52,621 nucleotides of DNA from Methylobacterium sp. WSM2598 (GTDB lineage Bacteria; Pseudomonadota; Alphaproteobacteria; Rhizobiales; Beijerinckiaceae): positions 5,989,963-6,042,583 of the forward strand of contig NZ_KB900609.1 in the NCBI RefSeq assembly GCF_000379105.1, read 5' to 3'. Under the pieces are notes generated by a model. That model saw only the letters and a program-made list of their open reading frames with translations. It searched no databases and had not been told where the DNA came from. Shown here in pieces: positions 30,631 through 39,691 of this stretch. The position numbers and the translations under genes were made by a program. How positions within the stretch are numbered: position 1 is the first letter of the stretch; every line of letters begins with the position of its first letter.

Positions 30631-30740
30631 CGCGGCGGACGCGGCCGACCGGCCGCGCATGTGTTGAGAGTGCCGCATCGTCGGCGGCGGACCCCCGGTC
30701 CCGCGGACGATGCCCGGAAACCAAGAAGCGGGCTGTCCCC

Positions 30741-32027
30741 ATGAGCGCACACGCCACGACTTACGTGCCCAAGAGCCGCTTAGCCAAGTGGTTCGAGGCG
30801 CGGCTGCCGATCGTCGGCCTCGTCCATTCCTCCTTCGTCGCCTTCCCGGTCCCCCGCAACCTGAACTACTTCTGGACGTTCGGGGCGATCCTGATCGTGA
30901 TGCTGGCCTCCCAGATCCTCACCGGGGTCTGGCTGGCCATGCACTACCAGCCCTCGGCCAACGAGGCCTTCAATTCCGTCGAGCACATCATGCGCGACGT
31001 GAATTTCGGCTGGCTGCTGCGCTACATGCACGCCAACGGCGCCTCGATGTTCTTCATCGCGGTCTACGTGCACATGTTCCGCAACCTCTATTACGGGTCC
31101 TATAAGGCCCCGCGCGAGGTGCTCTACATCCTGGGCGTGATCATCTACCTGTTGATGATGGCGACCGCCTTCCTCGGCTACACGCTGCCCTGGGGCCAGA
31201 TGTCGTTCTGGGGCGCGACCGTGATCACCAACATCCTGGCGGCGATCCCGATCGTCGGCGACACCATCCAGAGCCTGCTCTGGGGCGGCTACTCGGTCGG
31301 CAACCCGACCATCAACCGCTTCTTCTCGCTGCACTACCTGCTGCCGTTCATGATCGCCGGCGTCGTCGTCCTGCACGTCTGGGCGCTGCACGTCACGGGC
31401 CAGAACAACCCGACCGGCATCCCGATCAAGAGCGGCAAGGACGCGGTCCCGTTCACGCCCTACGCGACGATCAAGGACGTGTTCGCGGTCGTGGTGTTCT
31501 TCATCTTCTTCGCCTACTGGATCTTCCTGCAGCCGAACTACCTCGGCCACGCGGACAACTACATCCCGGCGAATCCGGGCGTGACCCCCGCGCATATCGT
31601 GCCCGAATGGTACTTCCTGCCGTTCTACGCCATCCTGCGCGCGGTGCCGGACAAGCTCGGCGGCGTGATCCTGATGTTCGGCGCGGTGATCATCCTGGCC
31701 TTCGCGCCCTGGCTCGACACCTCGCGGGTCCGCTCCTCGAACTACCGGCCGATCTACCGGCAGTTCTTCTGGGTGTTCATCTTCTGCTGCTTCCTGCTGG
31801 GCTGGCTCGGCGCGAAGCCGCCGGAGGGGGGCTACGTGATCGCGGCCCGCATCGCCACGGTCTACTACTTCGCCCACTTCCTGATCGTGATGCCGCTGGT
31901 CGGCCTGTTCGAGACGCCCAGGCCCCTCCCGGGCTCGATCCTGGAGAGCGTCACGGGCCCGGGCAAGCAGGTGGGGGCCTCCGGCATGCCGGCCGGCGCC
32001 GCCGCCGCCCCGCCGACCAAGGGCTGA
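30741..32027 (+). CDS. petB: Cytochrome b subunit of the bc1 complex
   Basis: A 428-residue integral membrane protein with eight or nine helices that binds two b hemes and forms both quinone sites. PVPRNLNYFWTFG, GWLLRYMHANGASMFF, FLGYTLPWGQMSFWGATVI (Qo region), LHYLLPFMIAGVVVLHVWALH (heme His pair) and VPEWYFLPFYAILR (PEWY quinol motif) are all present. The C-terminal extension (after about residue 400) is Gly/Ala-rich. It is 110 bp after petA and 99 bp before petC, so one operon is likely. Confidence 0.98.
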   Translation: MSAHATTYVPKSRLAKWFEARLPIVGLVHSSFVAFPVPRNLNYFWTFGAILIVMLASQILTGVWLAMHYQPSANEAFNSVEHIMRDVNFGWLLRYMHANGASMFFIAVYVHMFRNLYYGSYKAPREVLYILGVIIYLLMMATAFLGYTLPWGQMSFWGATVITNILAAIPIVGDTIQSLLWGGYSVGNPTINRFFSLHYLLPFMIAGVVVLHVWALHVTGQNNPTGIPIKSGKDAVPFTPYATIKDVFAVVVFFIFFAYWIFLQPNYLGHADNYIPANPGVTPAHIVPEWYFLPFYAILRAVPDKLGGVILMFGAVIILAFAPWLDTSRVRSSNYRPIYRQFFWVFIFCCFLLGWLGAKPPEGGYVIAARIATVYYFAHFLIVMPLVGLFETPRPLPGSILESVTGPGKQVGASGMPAGAAAAPPTKG

Positions 32028-32126
32028 CGGGCCGATCGCGGGCCGCCCCCGAGGCGGCCCGCCCCTGAACCACACTGGCCGATGACGACGCCGCAAGGGG
32101 CATCGAGGGCAAGGGACATCGAGGGA

Positions 32127-33023
32127 ATGATCAGAACACGCGCTCTCGTGGCAGCCGCGCTCGCCGCGATCCTGTCCGGCACCGCCGCCCTCGCGGAGGA
32201 GCACGGCAGCCTTCCCCCGCGCGAGAAGTGGACCTTCTCGGGCGTGTTCGGCACCTTCGACCAGGCGCAGCTGCAGCGCGGCTATCAGGTCTACCGCGAG
32301 GTCTGCTCGAACTGCCACAGCATGAACTACGTCCGCTTCCGCAACCTCGCGGAGGAGGGCGGGCCGGACTTCACGGAGGCGCAGGTCAAGGCGCTCGCCG
32401 CGGAGTACAAGGTCAAGGACGGCCCGAACGACCAGGGCGAGATGTTCGAGCGGCCCGGCCGCCCCGCCGACAAGCTGCCGGCGCCGTTCCCGAACGAGCA
32501 GGCCGCCGCGGTCGCCAATGGCGGCAAGGCGCCGCCCGACCTGTCGCTGATGGCCAAGGCCCGCACCTTCAGCCGCGGCGGGCTGTGGTTCCTGATCGAT
32601 TGGCTGCCCTTCGTCGGCTACACCGAGCAGGGGCCCGACTACATCCACGCGCTCCTCAACGGCTACGAGGAGACCCCGCCCCACGGCGTGCAGGTGCCGG
32701 ACGGCGGCCACTACAACAAGTATTACCCGGGCAACATCATCGCGATGCCCAAGCCGCTCAGCGACGGCCAGATCACCTACGCCAAGGGCGCGGACGGCAA
32801 GCCGGTGGTGCCCGAGACGGTCGATCAGTACTCGCGCGACGTCATCGCCTACCTGATGTGGACGGCCGAGCCCCACCTGATCGCCCGCAAGCAGCTCGGC
32901 CTGCGCGCCATCCTGTTCCTGCTGGTCCTCGCCGGCCTCTTCTACTACGTGAAGAAGAAGGTGTGGGCCGATGTCGGCGGCGAGACGCACGGCCTGCAGC
33001 CCGAGCTGCACAAGGCGGGCTGA
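32127..33023 (+). CDS. petC: Cytochrome c1 subunit of the bc1 complex
   Basis: A 298-residue c1 with a cleavable-looking signal (RTRALVAAALAAILSGTAALA, cleavage near residue 23), the heme attachment site Cys60-SN-Cys63-His64 (EVCSNCHSM), the distal ligand Met207 (NIIAMPKPL), and a C-terminal anchor (LRAILFLLVLAGLFYYVKKKVW). Mature protein faces the periplasm and passes electrons from PetA to cytochrome c. I chose ATG32127 because it begins directly before the signal peptide and follows GGAC..GAGGG; ATG32082 would add 15 residues ahead of the signal. Third gene of petABC. Confidence 0.95.
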   Translation: MIRTRALVAAALAAILSGTAALAEEHGSLPPREKWTFSGVFGTFDQAQLQRGYQVYREVCSNCHSMNYVRFRNLAEEGGPDFTEAQVKALAAEYKVKDGPNDQGEMFERPGRPADKLPAPFPNEQAAAVANGGKAPPDLSLMAKARTFSRGGLWFLIDWLPFVGYTEQGPDYIHALLNGYEETPPHGVQVPDGGHYNKYYPGNIIAMPKPLSDGQITYAKGADGKPVVPETVDQYSRDVIAYLMWTAEPHLIARKQLGLRAILFLLVLAGLFYYVKKKVWADVGGETHGLQPELHKAG

Positions 33024-33058
33024 TCCCGGCGGTCGCGTCTCATGACCGTCGGTTCCGT

Positions 33059-33104
33059 TCTCGAAGGGCCGCCACGCCTTCGGCCTGGCGTCGACCCTTC
33101 GAGA
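33059..33104. repeat. Imperfect hairpin downstream of petC
   Basis: TCTCGAAGGG (33059-33068) pairs perfectly with CCCTTCGAGA (33095-33104). The enclosed CCGCCACGCC and GGCCTGGCGTCGA extend the pairing imperfectly around a TTCG. It precedes the terminator by 60 bp and may be a palindromic repeat unit or an mRNA 3'-processing barrier. Confidence 0.5.
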
Positions 33105-33165
33105 CGGTCGGCGGCCCGATGCGTCCGCATCCTGGGCCGTTGGGATGAGGCGCGGCACGCTCCTT

Positions 33166-33197
33166 GAAGAGGCCCCGCGAGGGGCCTCTTCTCGTTT
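33166..33197 (+). terminator. Rho-independent terminator of petABC
   Basis: GAAGAGGCCCC (33166-33176), loop GCGA, GGGGCCTCTTC (33181-33191): a perfect 11-bp stem followed by TCGTTT. It is the most classical terminator in the window and separates petABC from mtnP, whose start is 22 bp further on. Confidence 0.85.
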
Positions 33198-33219
33198 GGG
33201 CAGGTTTCGGGAGACGACG

Positions 33220-34095
33220 ATGGCGAAGGCGGTGCTCGGGGTGATCGGCGGGTCCGGGGTCTACGACCTGCCGGGACTGGAGGATCTGCGCGAGGAGCGG
33301 ATCGCCTCGCCCTGGGGCGACCCCTCGGACGCGCTGCGGATCGGGCGGATCGGCGCGACCCCGGTGGTGTTCCTAGCCCGGCACGGGCGCGGCCACCGGC
33401 TGTCGCCCTCCGGCATCAATTACCGGGCGAACATCGACGTGCTGAAGCGGGCGGGCGTCACCGACCTCGTCTCGCTCTCGGCCTGCGGCTCGTTCAAGCA
33501 GGAGCTCTATCCGGGCCTGTTCGTGCTCGTCGACCAGTTCGTGGACCGCACCCACGGCCGGGCCTCGTCCTTCTTCGGCGACGGCTGCGTCGCCCACGTC
33601 TCGATGGCCCATCCGGTCGGGCCGGGCCTGCAGGCCCGCATCCTGGAGGCGGCGCACGCGGAGGAGATCCCGGTGCGCAGCAACGGCACCTACGTCTGCA
33701 TGGAGGGGCCGCAATTCTCCACCTACGCCGAGTCGATCACCTACAAGAGCCTGGGCTACGACGTGATCGGCATGACCAACATGCCGGAGGCCAAGCTCGC
33801 CCGCGAGGCCGAGATCACCTACGCGACCATCGCGATGGTGACGGATTTCGACTGCTGGCATCAGGAGCACGACGCGGTCGAGGTCTCGGCGGTGATCGCC
33901 GTCGCGCGGGCGAACGCCGCCAAGGCGGCGCGCCTCGTGAGCCGGCTCGCCCGCGACTTCCCCGCCGAGCACGAGCCCTGCCCGGTGCGCTCGGACCGCG
34001 CCCTCGACGGGGCCCTGCTCACCCCGCCCGAGCACCGGGACCCGGCGCTCGTCGCCAAGCTCGACGCCGTGGCGGGCCGCGTGCTCGGGGGCTGA
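33220..34095 (+). CDS. mtnP: S-methyl-5'-thioadenosine phosphorylase
   Basis: A 291-residue trimeric-type purine nucleoside phosphorylase that cleaves 5'-methylthioadenosine to adenine and methylthioribose-1-phosphate. Features: VIGGSGVYDLPGL (phosphate loop), FLARHGRGHRLSPSGINYRANI, SACGSFKQE, DQFVDRTHGR, CMEGPQFSTYAES (base and ribose site) and MTNMPEAKLAREAEI, plus TDFDCWHQEHDAV. It starts at ATG33220 after CGGGAGA. It lies directly behind the pet terminator, so it needs its own promoter or read-through. Dispersed element copy 3 follows its stop. Confidence 0.96.
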   Translation: MAKAVLGVIGGSGVYDLPGLEDLREERIASPWGDPSDALRIGRIGATPVVFLARHGRGHRLSPSGINYRANIDVLKRAGVTDLVSLSACGSFKQELYPGLFVLVDQFVDRTHGRASSFFGDGCVAHVSMAHPVGPGLQARILEAAHAEEIPVRSNGTYVCMEGPQFSTYAESITYKSLGYDVIGMTNMPEAKLAREAEITYATIAMVTDFDCWHQEHDAVEVSAVIAVARANAAKAARLVSRLARDFPAEHEPCPVRSDRALDGALLTPPEHRDPALVAKLDAVAGRVLGG

Positions 34096-34228
34096 TATGG
34101 GATCCGCTCTGATCAAGCGGATCCCGGATCCCGAGCCCGCGCGGCGCCTGAGCGCGGCGCCTGAGCGAGGCCGACATCCGCATGGCCGAAATCGGAGATG
34201 GCGAAGCCATCAGCCGGATGTCACGTGA
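34096..34228 (+). repeat. Dispersed structured element, copy 3 (after mtnP)
   Basis: First stem GGGATCCGCT (34099-34108) with AGCGGATCCC (34116-34125), loop CTGATCA. The linker has a 13-bp tandem duplication, GCGGCGCCTGAGC at 34141-34153 and 34154-34166. Second stem GACATCCG (34173-34180) with CGGATGTC (34215-34222) encloses CATGGCCGAAATCGGAGATGG. It begins right after the mtnP stop, in the same orientation. Confidence 0.85.
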
Positions 34229-34304
34229 GCGGACCGGCCCGAGGCGGCTCCGCTCCGTCCCCCGCCGCTCCGGCGACCGGGGCCGGACTCTCCGCTGGCT
34301 TTCC

Positions 34305-34334
34305 GCCGGGCTGCCCGGTTAAAAGGCAGCCGGC
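34305..34334 (+). promoter_or_regulatory. Bulged hairpin in the hisB leader
   Basis: GCCGG-g-CTGCC (34305-34315) pairs with GGCAGCCGGC (34325-34334): ten base pairs with one bulged G and loop CGGTTAAAA. It ends 18 bp before the hisB start, where it could affect transcription or ribosome access. No His-rich leader peptide is apparent. Confidence 0.4.
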
Positions 34335-34352
34335 TCTCATTCCGATCACGCG

Positions 34353-34955
34353 ATGACCGACACCTCCTCCCGGACCGGCCGGGTCAGCCGGCGGACCGCC
34401 GAGACCGACGTGACCGTCGCCCTCGACCTCGACGGCAGCGGCCGCGCCTCGGTCGCGACCGGCATCGGCTTCCTCGACCACATGCTGGAGCTGTTCGCCC
34501 GGCACGCCCTGTTCGACCTCGACGTCGCGGTGACGGGCGACCTGCACGTCGACCAGCACCACACGACGGAGGATGCGGGCATCGCCCTCGGCCAGGCCTT
34601 CGCGCAGGCCCTCGGCAGCAAGCGCGGCATCCGGCGCTACGCCGACCTGCACCTGCCGATGGACGAGACGCTGACCCGCGTCGCCGTGGACATCTCGGGC
34701 CGGCCCTTCCTGGTATTCCGCACCCACTTCGCGCGCGAGAAGATTGGCGGCTTCGACACCGAACTGGTGCGCGAGTGGTTCCAGGCCTTCGCGATGAATG
34801 CCGGGATCACGCTCCACGTGGAGACGCTCTACGGCGAGAATCAGCACCACATCGCCGAGAGCTGCTACAAGGGGCTGGCACGCGCCCTGCGTCAGGCGGT
34901 GTCCGTCGACCCTCGGGAAGGGGACCGGGTCCCGTCGACGAAGGGCTCGCTCTGA
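34353..34955 (+). CDS. hisB: Imidazoleglycerol-phosphate dehydratase
   Basis: A 200-residue monofunctional dehydratase, sixth step of histidine synthesis. It has the two metal-binding HHxxE-type motifs, DQHHTTEDAGIALGQA and ENQHHIAESCYKGLARAL, plus GFLDHMLELFARH and the C-terminal PSTKGSL. No phosphatase domain is fused, as usual outside enteric bacteria. First gene of the his run; ATG34353 is the only sensible start. Followed 53 bp later by the DUF2628 gene. Confidence 0.97.
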   Translation: MTDTSSRTGRVSRRTAETDVTVALDLDGSGRASVATGIGFLDHMLELFARHALFDLDVAVTGDLHVDQHHTTEDAGIALGQAFAQALGSKRGIRRYADLHLPMDETLTRVAVDISGRPFLVFRTHFAREKIGGFDTELVREWFQAFAMNAGITLHVETLYGENQHHIAESCYKGLARALRQAVSVDPREGDRVPSTKGSL

Positions 34956-35008
34956 CGGGCGCCCGCTTGCGGCGCCGGGAGCCCGAGAGAGCAGGCCTGG
35001 AGAGCACG

Positions 35009-35494
35009 ATGTCCACCTACACGCTGCACCTGCCCGACGAGGTCGATCCCGGGGCGCCGGACGCGCTCGACCGCGCCAAGCTGGTGCCCGACCGCTTCAT
35101 CTGGTCGGCCTTCGCCTTCACGGCCCTGTGGTTCTTCTGGCACCGGCTCTGGCTCGCGGGGCTGCTGGTGCTGGTGGCCGAGGTGGCGGTGTGGGGCGCG
35201 GGCCTCGCCCTCAACCTGTCCCCGCCGGCGGGCTTCCTGGTCACGCTGCTCCTCTCGGTGCTGATCGGCTACGAGGCGCCCTCCCTGCGCCGCTGGACCT
35301 ACGAGCGGCGCGGCAGCCCGGCCCGGGACGCGGTGACGGCGGCGGATTCGACCGAGGCGGAGGTGAAGCTGGTCGGCCGCTGGCTCACCCGCCACGCCGC
35401 CCCGGCGGCGGCGGTGCCCCCGCGGGTGCCGCCCTTCGCCAAGACCGGGAGCCCGGCGCTCGGCCTCTTCCCCGAGGCGGATGCGCGGCGGTGA
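35009..35494 (+). CDS. DUF2628 membrane protein between hisB and hisH
   Basis: A 161-residue protein: TYTLHLPDE, a conserved cytoplasmic start (DRAKLVPDRFIWSAFAF), then two to three hydrophobic helices between about residues 32 and 92 (TALWFFWHRLWLAGLLVLVAEV and PPAGFLVTLLLSVLIGYEAPSL), and a charged, proline-rich tail. DUF2628 proteins recur at exactly this place in the his cluster of Rhizobiales, but I know of no defined role in histidine synthesis. ATG35009 follows a GGAGAG. The hisH GTG begins 23 bp after its stop, so the genes are co-transcribed. Confidence 0.85.
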   Translation: MSTYTLHLPDEVDPGAPDALDRAKLVPDRFIWSAFAFTALWFFWHRLWLAGLLVLVAEVAVWGAGLALNLSPPAGFLVTLLLSVLIGYEAPSLRRWTYERRGSPARDAVTAADSTEAEVKLVGRWLTRHAAPAAAVPPRVPPFAKTGSPALGLFPEADARR

Positions 35495-35517
35495 CGCCCC
35501 TGCGAGGAGAGACCCGC

Positions 35518-36180
35518 GTGAGCACCGGCACGGTCGCCATCATCGATTACGGCTCGGGCAACCTGCACTCCGCCGCCAAGGCCTTCGAGCGGGCGGCGCG
35601 GGAGGCGGGCCTCGACGATGCGCGCATCACCGTGACCTCCGACCCGGAGGTGGTGGCCGGGGCCGAGCGGGTGGTGCTGCCGGGCGTCGGCGCCTTCGCG
35701 GATTGCCGCCGCGGCCTCGACGCGGTGCCGGGCCTCGTCGCGGCCATGACGGAGGCGGCGCAGGAGCGCGGGCGGCCCTTCCTGGGGATCTGCGTCGGCA
35801 TGCAGCTCCTCGCCTCGCGGGGCCTCGAATACGAGACCACCGAGGGCCTGGGCTGGGTGCCCGGCGACGTGGCGCCGATCCGCCCGGCCGATCCGAGCCT
35901 CAAGGTGCCGCACATGGGCTGGAACACCCTGCGGGCCCACCGGGCGACGCCGCTCCTCGACGGCATCCCGACCGGGGAGGGCGGGCTCCACGCCTATTTC
36001 GTGCACAGCTACGCGCTGACTCCCCGCGAGCCCGGCGACGTCGTCGCGACCAGCGACTACGGCGGGCCGGTGACGGCGATCGTCTCGCGCGGGAACGTGG
36101 CGGGCACGCAGTTCCACCCCGAGAAGAGCCAGCGGCTCGGCCTCGCGCTGATCGCCAATTTCCTGCGCTGGCGGCCCTGA
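35518..36180 (+). CDS. hisH: Imidazole glycerol phosphate synthase, glutaminase subunit
   Basis: A 220-residue class I glutamine amidotransferase that feeds ammonia to HisF. IIDYGSGNLHSAAKAFE at the N-terminus, VLPGVGAFADC, nucleophile Cys in FLGICVGMQLL, and the catalytic His and Glu in GTQFHPEKSQ are present. A GTG start at 35518, following GAGGAGAGA, gives the canonical MSTGTVAIIDYG; no ATG fits. It acts as a heterodimer with HisF, encoded two genes downstream. Confidence 0.96.
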   Translation: MSTGTVAIIDYGSGNLHSAAKAFERAAREAGLDDARITVTSDPEVVAGAERVVLPGVGAFADCRRGLDAVPGLVAAMTEAAQERGRPFLGICVGMQLLASRGLEYETTEGLGWVPGDVAPIRPADPSLKVPHMGWNTLRAHRATPLLDGIPTGEGGLHAYFVHSYALTPREPGDVVATSDYGGPVTAIVSRGNVAGTQFHPEKSQRLGLALIANFLRWRP

Positions 36181-36210
36181 GGACCGCCCCTTCCCCCTTT
36201 CAGCCCCGCG

Positions 36211-36972
36211 GTGACGCACGTGATCCTGTTTCCGGCCATCGATCTCAAGGAGGGGCGCTGCGTCCGCCTCGTGCAGGGCGACATGGCCCAGGCGATCGTG
36301 TTCAGCGACGATCCGGCCGCGCAGGCAGCGACCTTCGCGGCCCAGGGCTTCTCCTGGCTGCACGTGGTCGATCTCGACGGGGCGTTCGCGGGCGCGCCGA
36401 TGAACGCCGCGGCGGTGGACGCCATCCTGGCGGCGGTCGCGATCCCGGTCCAGCTCGGCGGCGGCATCCGGGAGATGCGCACGGTCGAGGGCTGGCTCGG
36501 CAAGGGCGTCAGCCGCGTCATCATCGGCACCGCGGCGGTGCGCGACCCGGCCTTCGTGCGCGAGGCGGCGCGCCGCTTCCCGGGGAAGATCGCGGTCGGC
36601 ATCGACGCGAAGGACGGCAAGGTCGCGGTCGAGGGCTGGGCCAAGACCTCGACGGTCACCGCCGACGAGCTCGGCCGCCGCTTCGAGGATGCGGGCGTCG
36701 CCGCCATCATCTACACGGACATCGCGCGCGACGGGGTGCTCAAGGGGCTCAACATCCCGATGACGCTGGCGCTCGCGCAGGCCGTGAGCATCCCGGTCAT
36801 CGCCTCGGGCGGGCTCGCCTCGATCGCCGACATCCACCGGCTGCTGGAGCCCGATTGCGCCCTGCTCGCCGGCGCGATCACCGGGCGGGCCCTCTACGAC
36901 GGCCGCATCGACCCGCGCGAGGCGCTCGCCGCCATCCGGCGGGCCGAGCAGGCGCGCGGGGCCGGGGCGTGA
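36211..36972 (+). CDS. hisA: Phosphoribosylformimino-AICAR ribotide isomerase
   Basis: A 253-residue (beta/alpha)8 barrel enzyme. The internal two-fold repeat is clear: [18 protein letters not shown] with Asp as the catalytic base, and [12 protein letters not shown] with the second Asp; phosphate sites LGGGIRE and IASGGLAS are present. A GTG at 36211 gives [11 protein letters not shown]; a second GTG at 36220 would give the shorter MILFPAID typical of many homologues. It lies 30 bp after hisH. Confidence 0.96.
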
Positions 36973-37053
36973 TAGCCTTGAACGGGGGGCCGCCGGGCCC
37001 CTCCTCACGCGGGATCGCGGGACGCCGCCTCCCCTGGATCGAGTGACGAGAGC

Positions 37054-37830
37054 GTGCTCAAGACCCGCGTCATCCCCTGCCTCGACGTCAAGGACGGCCG
37101 CGTCGTCAAGGGCGTCCAGTTCCTTGCGCTGCGCGACGCCGGCGACCCGGTCGAGGCCGCCAAGGCCTACGACGCGGCGGGCGCGGACGAGCTCTGCTTC
37201 CTCGACATCACGGCGAGCCACGAGGCGCGCGGCATCCTCCTCGACGTCGTGCAGCGCACGGCGGAGGCCTGCTTCATGCCGCTCACGGTCGGGGGCGGGG
37301 TGCGCAGCGTGGAGGACATCCGCGCGCTGCTGCTCGCGGGCGCCGACAAGGTCTCGATCAACACCGCGGCGGTGAACAACCCCGACTTCGTTGCGGAGGC
37401 GGCGGAGAAGTTCGGCAACCAGTGCATCGTGGTGGCGATCGACGCCAAGCGCGTCTCCGGCCCCGGCGAGGCGCCGCGCTGGGAGATCTTCACGCATGGC
37501 GGGCGGCGCGCCACCGGCCTCGACGCGATCGCCTTCGCCCGCACCGTGACGGCGCGGGGCGCGGGGGAGCTCCTCGTCACCTCGATGGACCGGGACGGGA
37601 TGCGCTCCGGCTACGATCTCGGCCTGACCCGGGCCATCGCCGACGCGGTGAGCGTGCCGGTGATCGCCTCGGGGGGCGTCGGCGGGCTCGACGACCTCGT
37701 GGCCGGGGTGGCGGAGGGCCATGCCAGCGCGGTGCTGGCGGCCTCGATCTTCCATTTCGGCGAGGCGACGGTGGCGCAGGCCAAGGCCCACATGGCGGCG
37801 GCGGGGCTGGCGATGCGGCTCGACCCTTAA
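37054..37830 (+). CDS. hisF: Imidazole glycerol phosphate synthase, cyclase subunit
   Basis: A 258-residue barrel homologous to HisA. It makes imidazole glycerol phosphate and AICAR with ammonia from HisH. Catalytic aspartates lie in IPCLDVKDGRVVKG and TSMDRDGMRSG; phosphate-binding motifs are TVGGGVRSVED and IASGGVGGLDD. GTG start at 37054 (MLKTRVIPCLDV). It lies 81 bp after hisA. The 204 bp between it and hisE contain nothing I recognise. Confidence 0.97.
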   Translation: MLKTRVIPCLDVKDGRVVKGVQFLALRDAGDPVEAAKAYDAAGADELCFLDITASHEARGILLDVVQRTAEACFMPLTVGGGVRSVEDIRALLLAGADKVSINTAAVNNPDFVAEAAEKFGNQCIVVAIDAKRVSGPGEAPRWEIFTHGGRRATGLDAIAFARTVTARGAGELLVTSMDRDGMRSGYDLGLTRAIADAVSVPVIASGGVGGLDDLVAGVAEGHASAVLAASIFHFGEATVAQAKAHMAAAGLAMRLDP

Positions 37831-38034
37831 GGCGGAGATGCGCGGGGCCATGCCGCCGAGGGTCTCGGTCCGGCATCGTCCCCGGCGCCGGGCCGGCGAG
37901 GATCGCGGCGCACGAGGCCGGGGCGGGAGCGCGGTGAAGGGGATTTCGAGCGGCCGCGCTTGACCAGCGATCAGCCAGGACACAAGGCTCAATCGCCTGG
38001 CCGGTTCCGGCCGGGCCCCGACGCGACGGACCCG

Positions 38035-38358
38035 ATGACCGCCTTCAGCCTCGCCGACCTCGACAGGATCGTCCGCAGCCGCGCCGCGGCCTCTCCGGAC
38101 CAGTCCTACACGGCCAAGCTCGTCGCGGCCGGGCCGGCGAAACCGGCCAAGAAGCTCGGCGAGGAGGCAGTCGAGGCCGCGATCGCGGCCGTGCAGGGGG
38201 ACCGCGCCGGACTCGTGTCGGAAGCCGCCGACGTGCTCTATCATCTGCTGGTGGTGCTCGTCGGGAGCGGCGTCGCGCTGGAGGACGTGATGGCGGAGCT
38301 GGAGCGGCGCACGGCCCAGGGCGGGCTCGCCGAGAAGGCGTCGCGGGGGCGGCCGTGA
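38035..38358 (+). CDS. hisE: Phosphoribosyl-ATP pyrophosphatase
   Basis: A 107-residue MazG-like pyrophosphohydrolase, second step of histidine synthesis. [13 protein letters not shown] carries the metal-binding ExxE pattern, and [14 protein letters not shown] the ExxD. ATG38035 gives the family length; an in-frame TTG at 37960 would add 25 non-conserved residues. The stop overlaps the coaA start (GTGA). HisI is not fused. Confidence 0.95.
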
Positions 38359-39362
38359 ACGAGCGGGCGGCGGCCCCGAGCGCCCCGCAGGCGCAGCTCG
38401 CCGCGCGCCTCGACGAGGCCACCGACCACCTCTCGCCCTACCGGGTCTTCTCGCGGGACGAGTGGGCGCGGCTGCGCGCCGACACGCCGCTGACCCTCAC
38501 GGCCGAGGAGGTGCTGCGGCTGCAATCCCTCAACGATCCCATCTCCCTCGAGGAGGTGATCGCCATCTACCTGCCGCTCTCGCGGCTGCTCTCCCTCTAC
38601 GTCGCGGCGACGCAGGGGCTGTTCAAGGCGACGCAGCGCTTCCTCCTCGCCGAGCGCGAGGTGAAGGTGCCCTACATCATCGGCGTCGCCGGCTCGGTGG
38701 CGGTCGGCAAGTCGACCACGGCCCGGGTGCTGAAGGCGCTGCTGGCGCGCTGGCCGAACACCCCGAAGGTCGACCTCGTCACCACGGACGGGTTCCTGCT
38801 CCCGAACGCGGAACTCGCCCGGCTCGGCCTGATGGAGCGCAAGGGGTTCCCGGAGAGCTACGACACGCCGACGCTGCTGCGCTTCCTCGCCGACATCAAG
38901 GCCGGCAAGCGCCACGTGGCGGCGCCGCTCTACTCCCACCTCGTCTACGACGTGGTGCCGGGCGAGAGCACGGTGGTGGACCGGCCGGACATCCTGATCG
39001 TCGAGGGGCTCAACGTGCTGCAGCCGGCGCGGCTGCCGCGCGACGGCACCGCGATCCCCTTCGTGTCGGATTATTTCGACTTCTCGGTCTACCTGGACGC
39101 GCACGAGGACGACCTGCACCGCTGGTACGTCAACCGCTTCCTGCGCCTGCGCCACACCGCCTTCCGCGACCCGCTCTCCTACTTCCGCAAATACGCCGAG
39201 GTGAGCGAGGAGGAGGCGATCGCCATCGCGGACGGGCTGTGGTCGCGCATCAATCTGCCGAACCTGCGCGACAACATCGTGCCGACCCGCCAGCGGGCGA
39301 GCCTGATCCTCGCCAAGGGCGCGAGCCACCGCATCGAGAGCGTGGCCCTGCGGCGGCTCTGA
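38355..39362 (+). CDS. coaA: Type I pantothenate kinase
   Basis: A 335-residue P-loop kinase that phosphorylates pantothenate, the committing step of coenzyme A synthesis. [15 protein letters not shown] (N-terminal PanK motif), P-loop [12 protein letters not shown] at residues 110-121, [29 protein letters not shown], and [10 protein letters not shown] are all canonical. The GTG start overlaps the hisE stop by 4 bp, so coaA is translationally coupled to the his cluster, an order known in Rhizobiales. Confidence 0.97.
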
Positions 39363-39691
39363 GCATCCTTCGCCGAAGGGACCCGCTCGGCGGCAGGAAC
39401 CACGCGGGAGCAGGGATCCGGGCAGCATCGCGCGACGCAGGTCCGCTCGAGGCGGCAGGCCGCGCCGCGATCCGTTCGCCGGCCTGGCACCCGGTTGCAG
39501 CGCTCACGCCGTTTCGATCATCGCTTGCAAGCACCGGCCGACCCATAACCTAGCGTCCTGGCCTAGTCCCTCGCGCTGAAGTGCGGTATCGGCCCGCCGC
39601 TCCACTGGGGCATGAGCGGCCCGTAACCGCTCGTTAACCGAATGGCGCGTAGGTGAGCGGGTGACGTCATCGCCGGAGCCGCGCCCGACCC
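39363..39691. other. 329-bp spacer between coaA and the GGDEF gene
   Basis: No gene is supported. A short palindrome, CCTTCG-C-CGAAGG (39367-39379), lies five bases after the coaA stop and might mark the 3' end. Around 39610-39660 the sequence is less GC-rich (GTAACCGCTCGTTAACCG), the most likely promoter area. Confidence 0.45.

Noticed and set aside
37831..38034. Extra small gene between hisF and hisE
   Set aside because: Open frames exist but are low-complexity with no motif or ribosome-binding site; the TTG at 37960 merely extends hisE with non-conserved residues.
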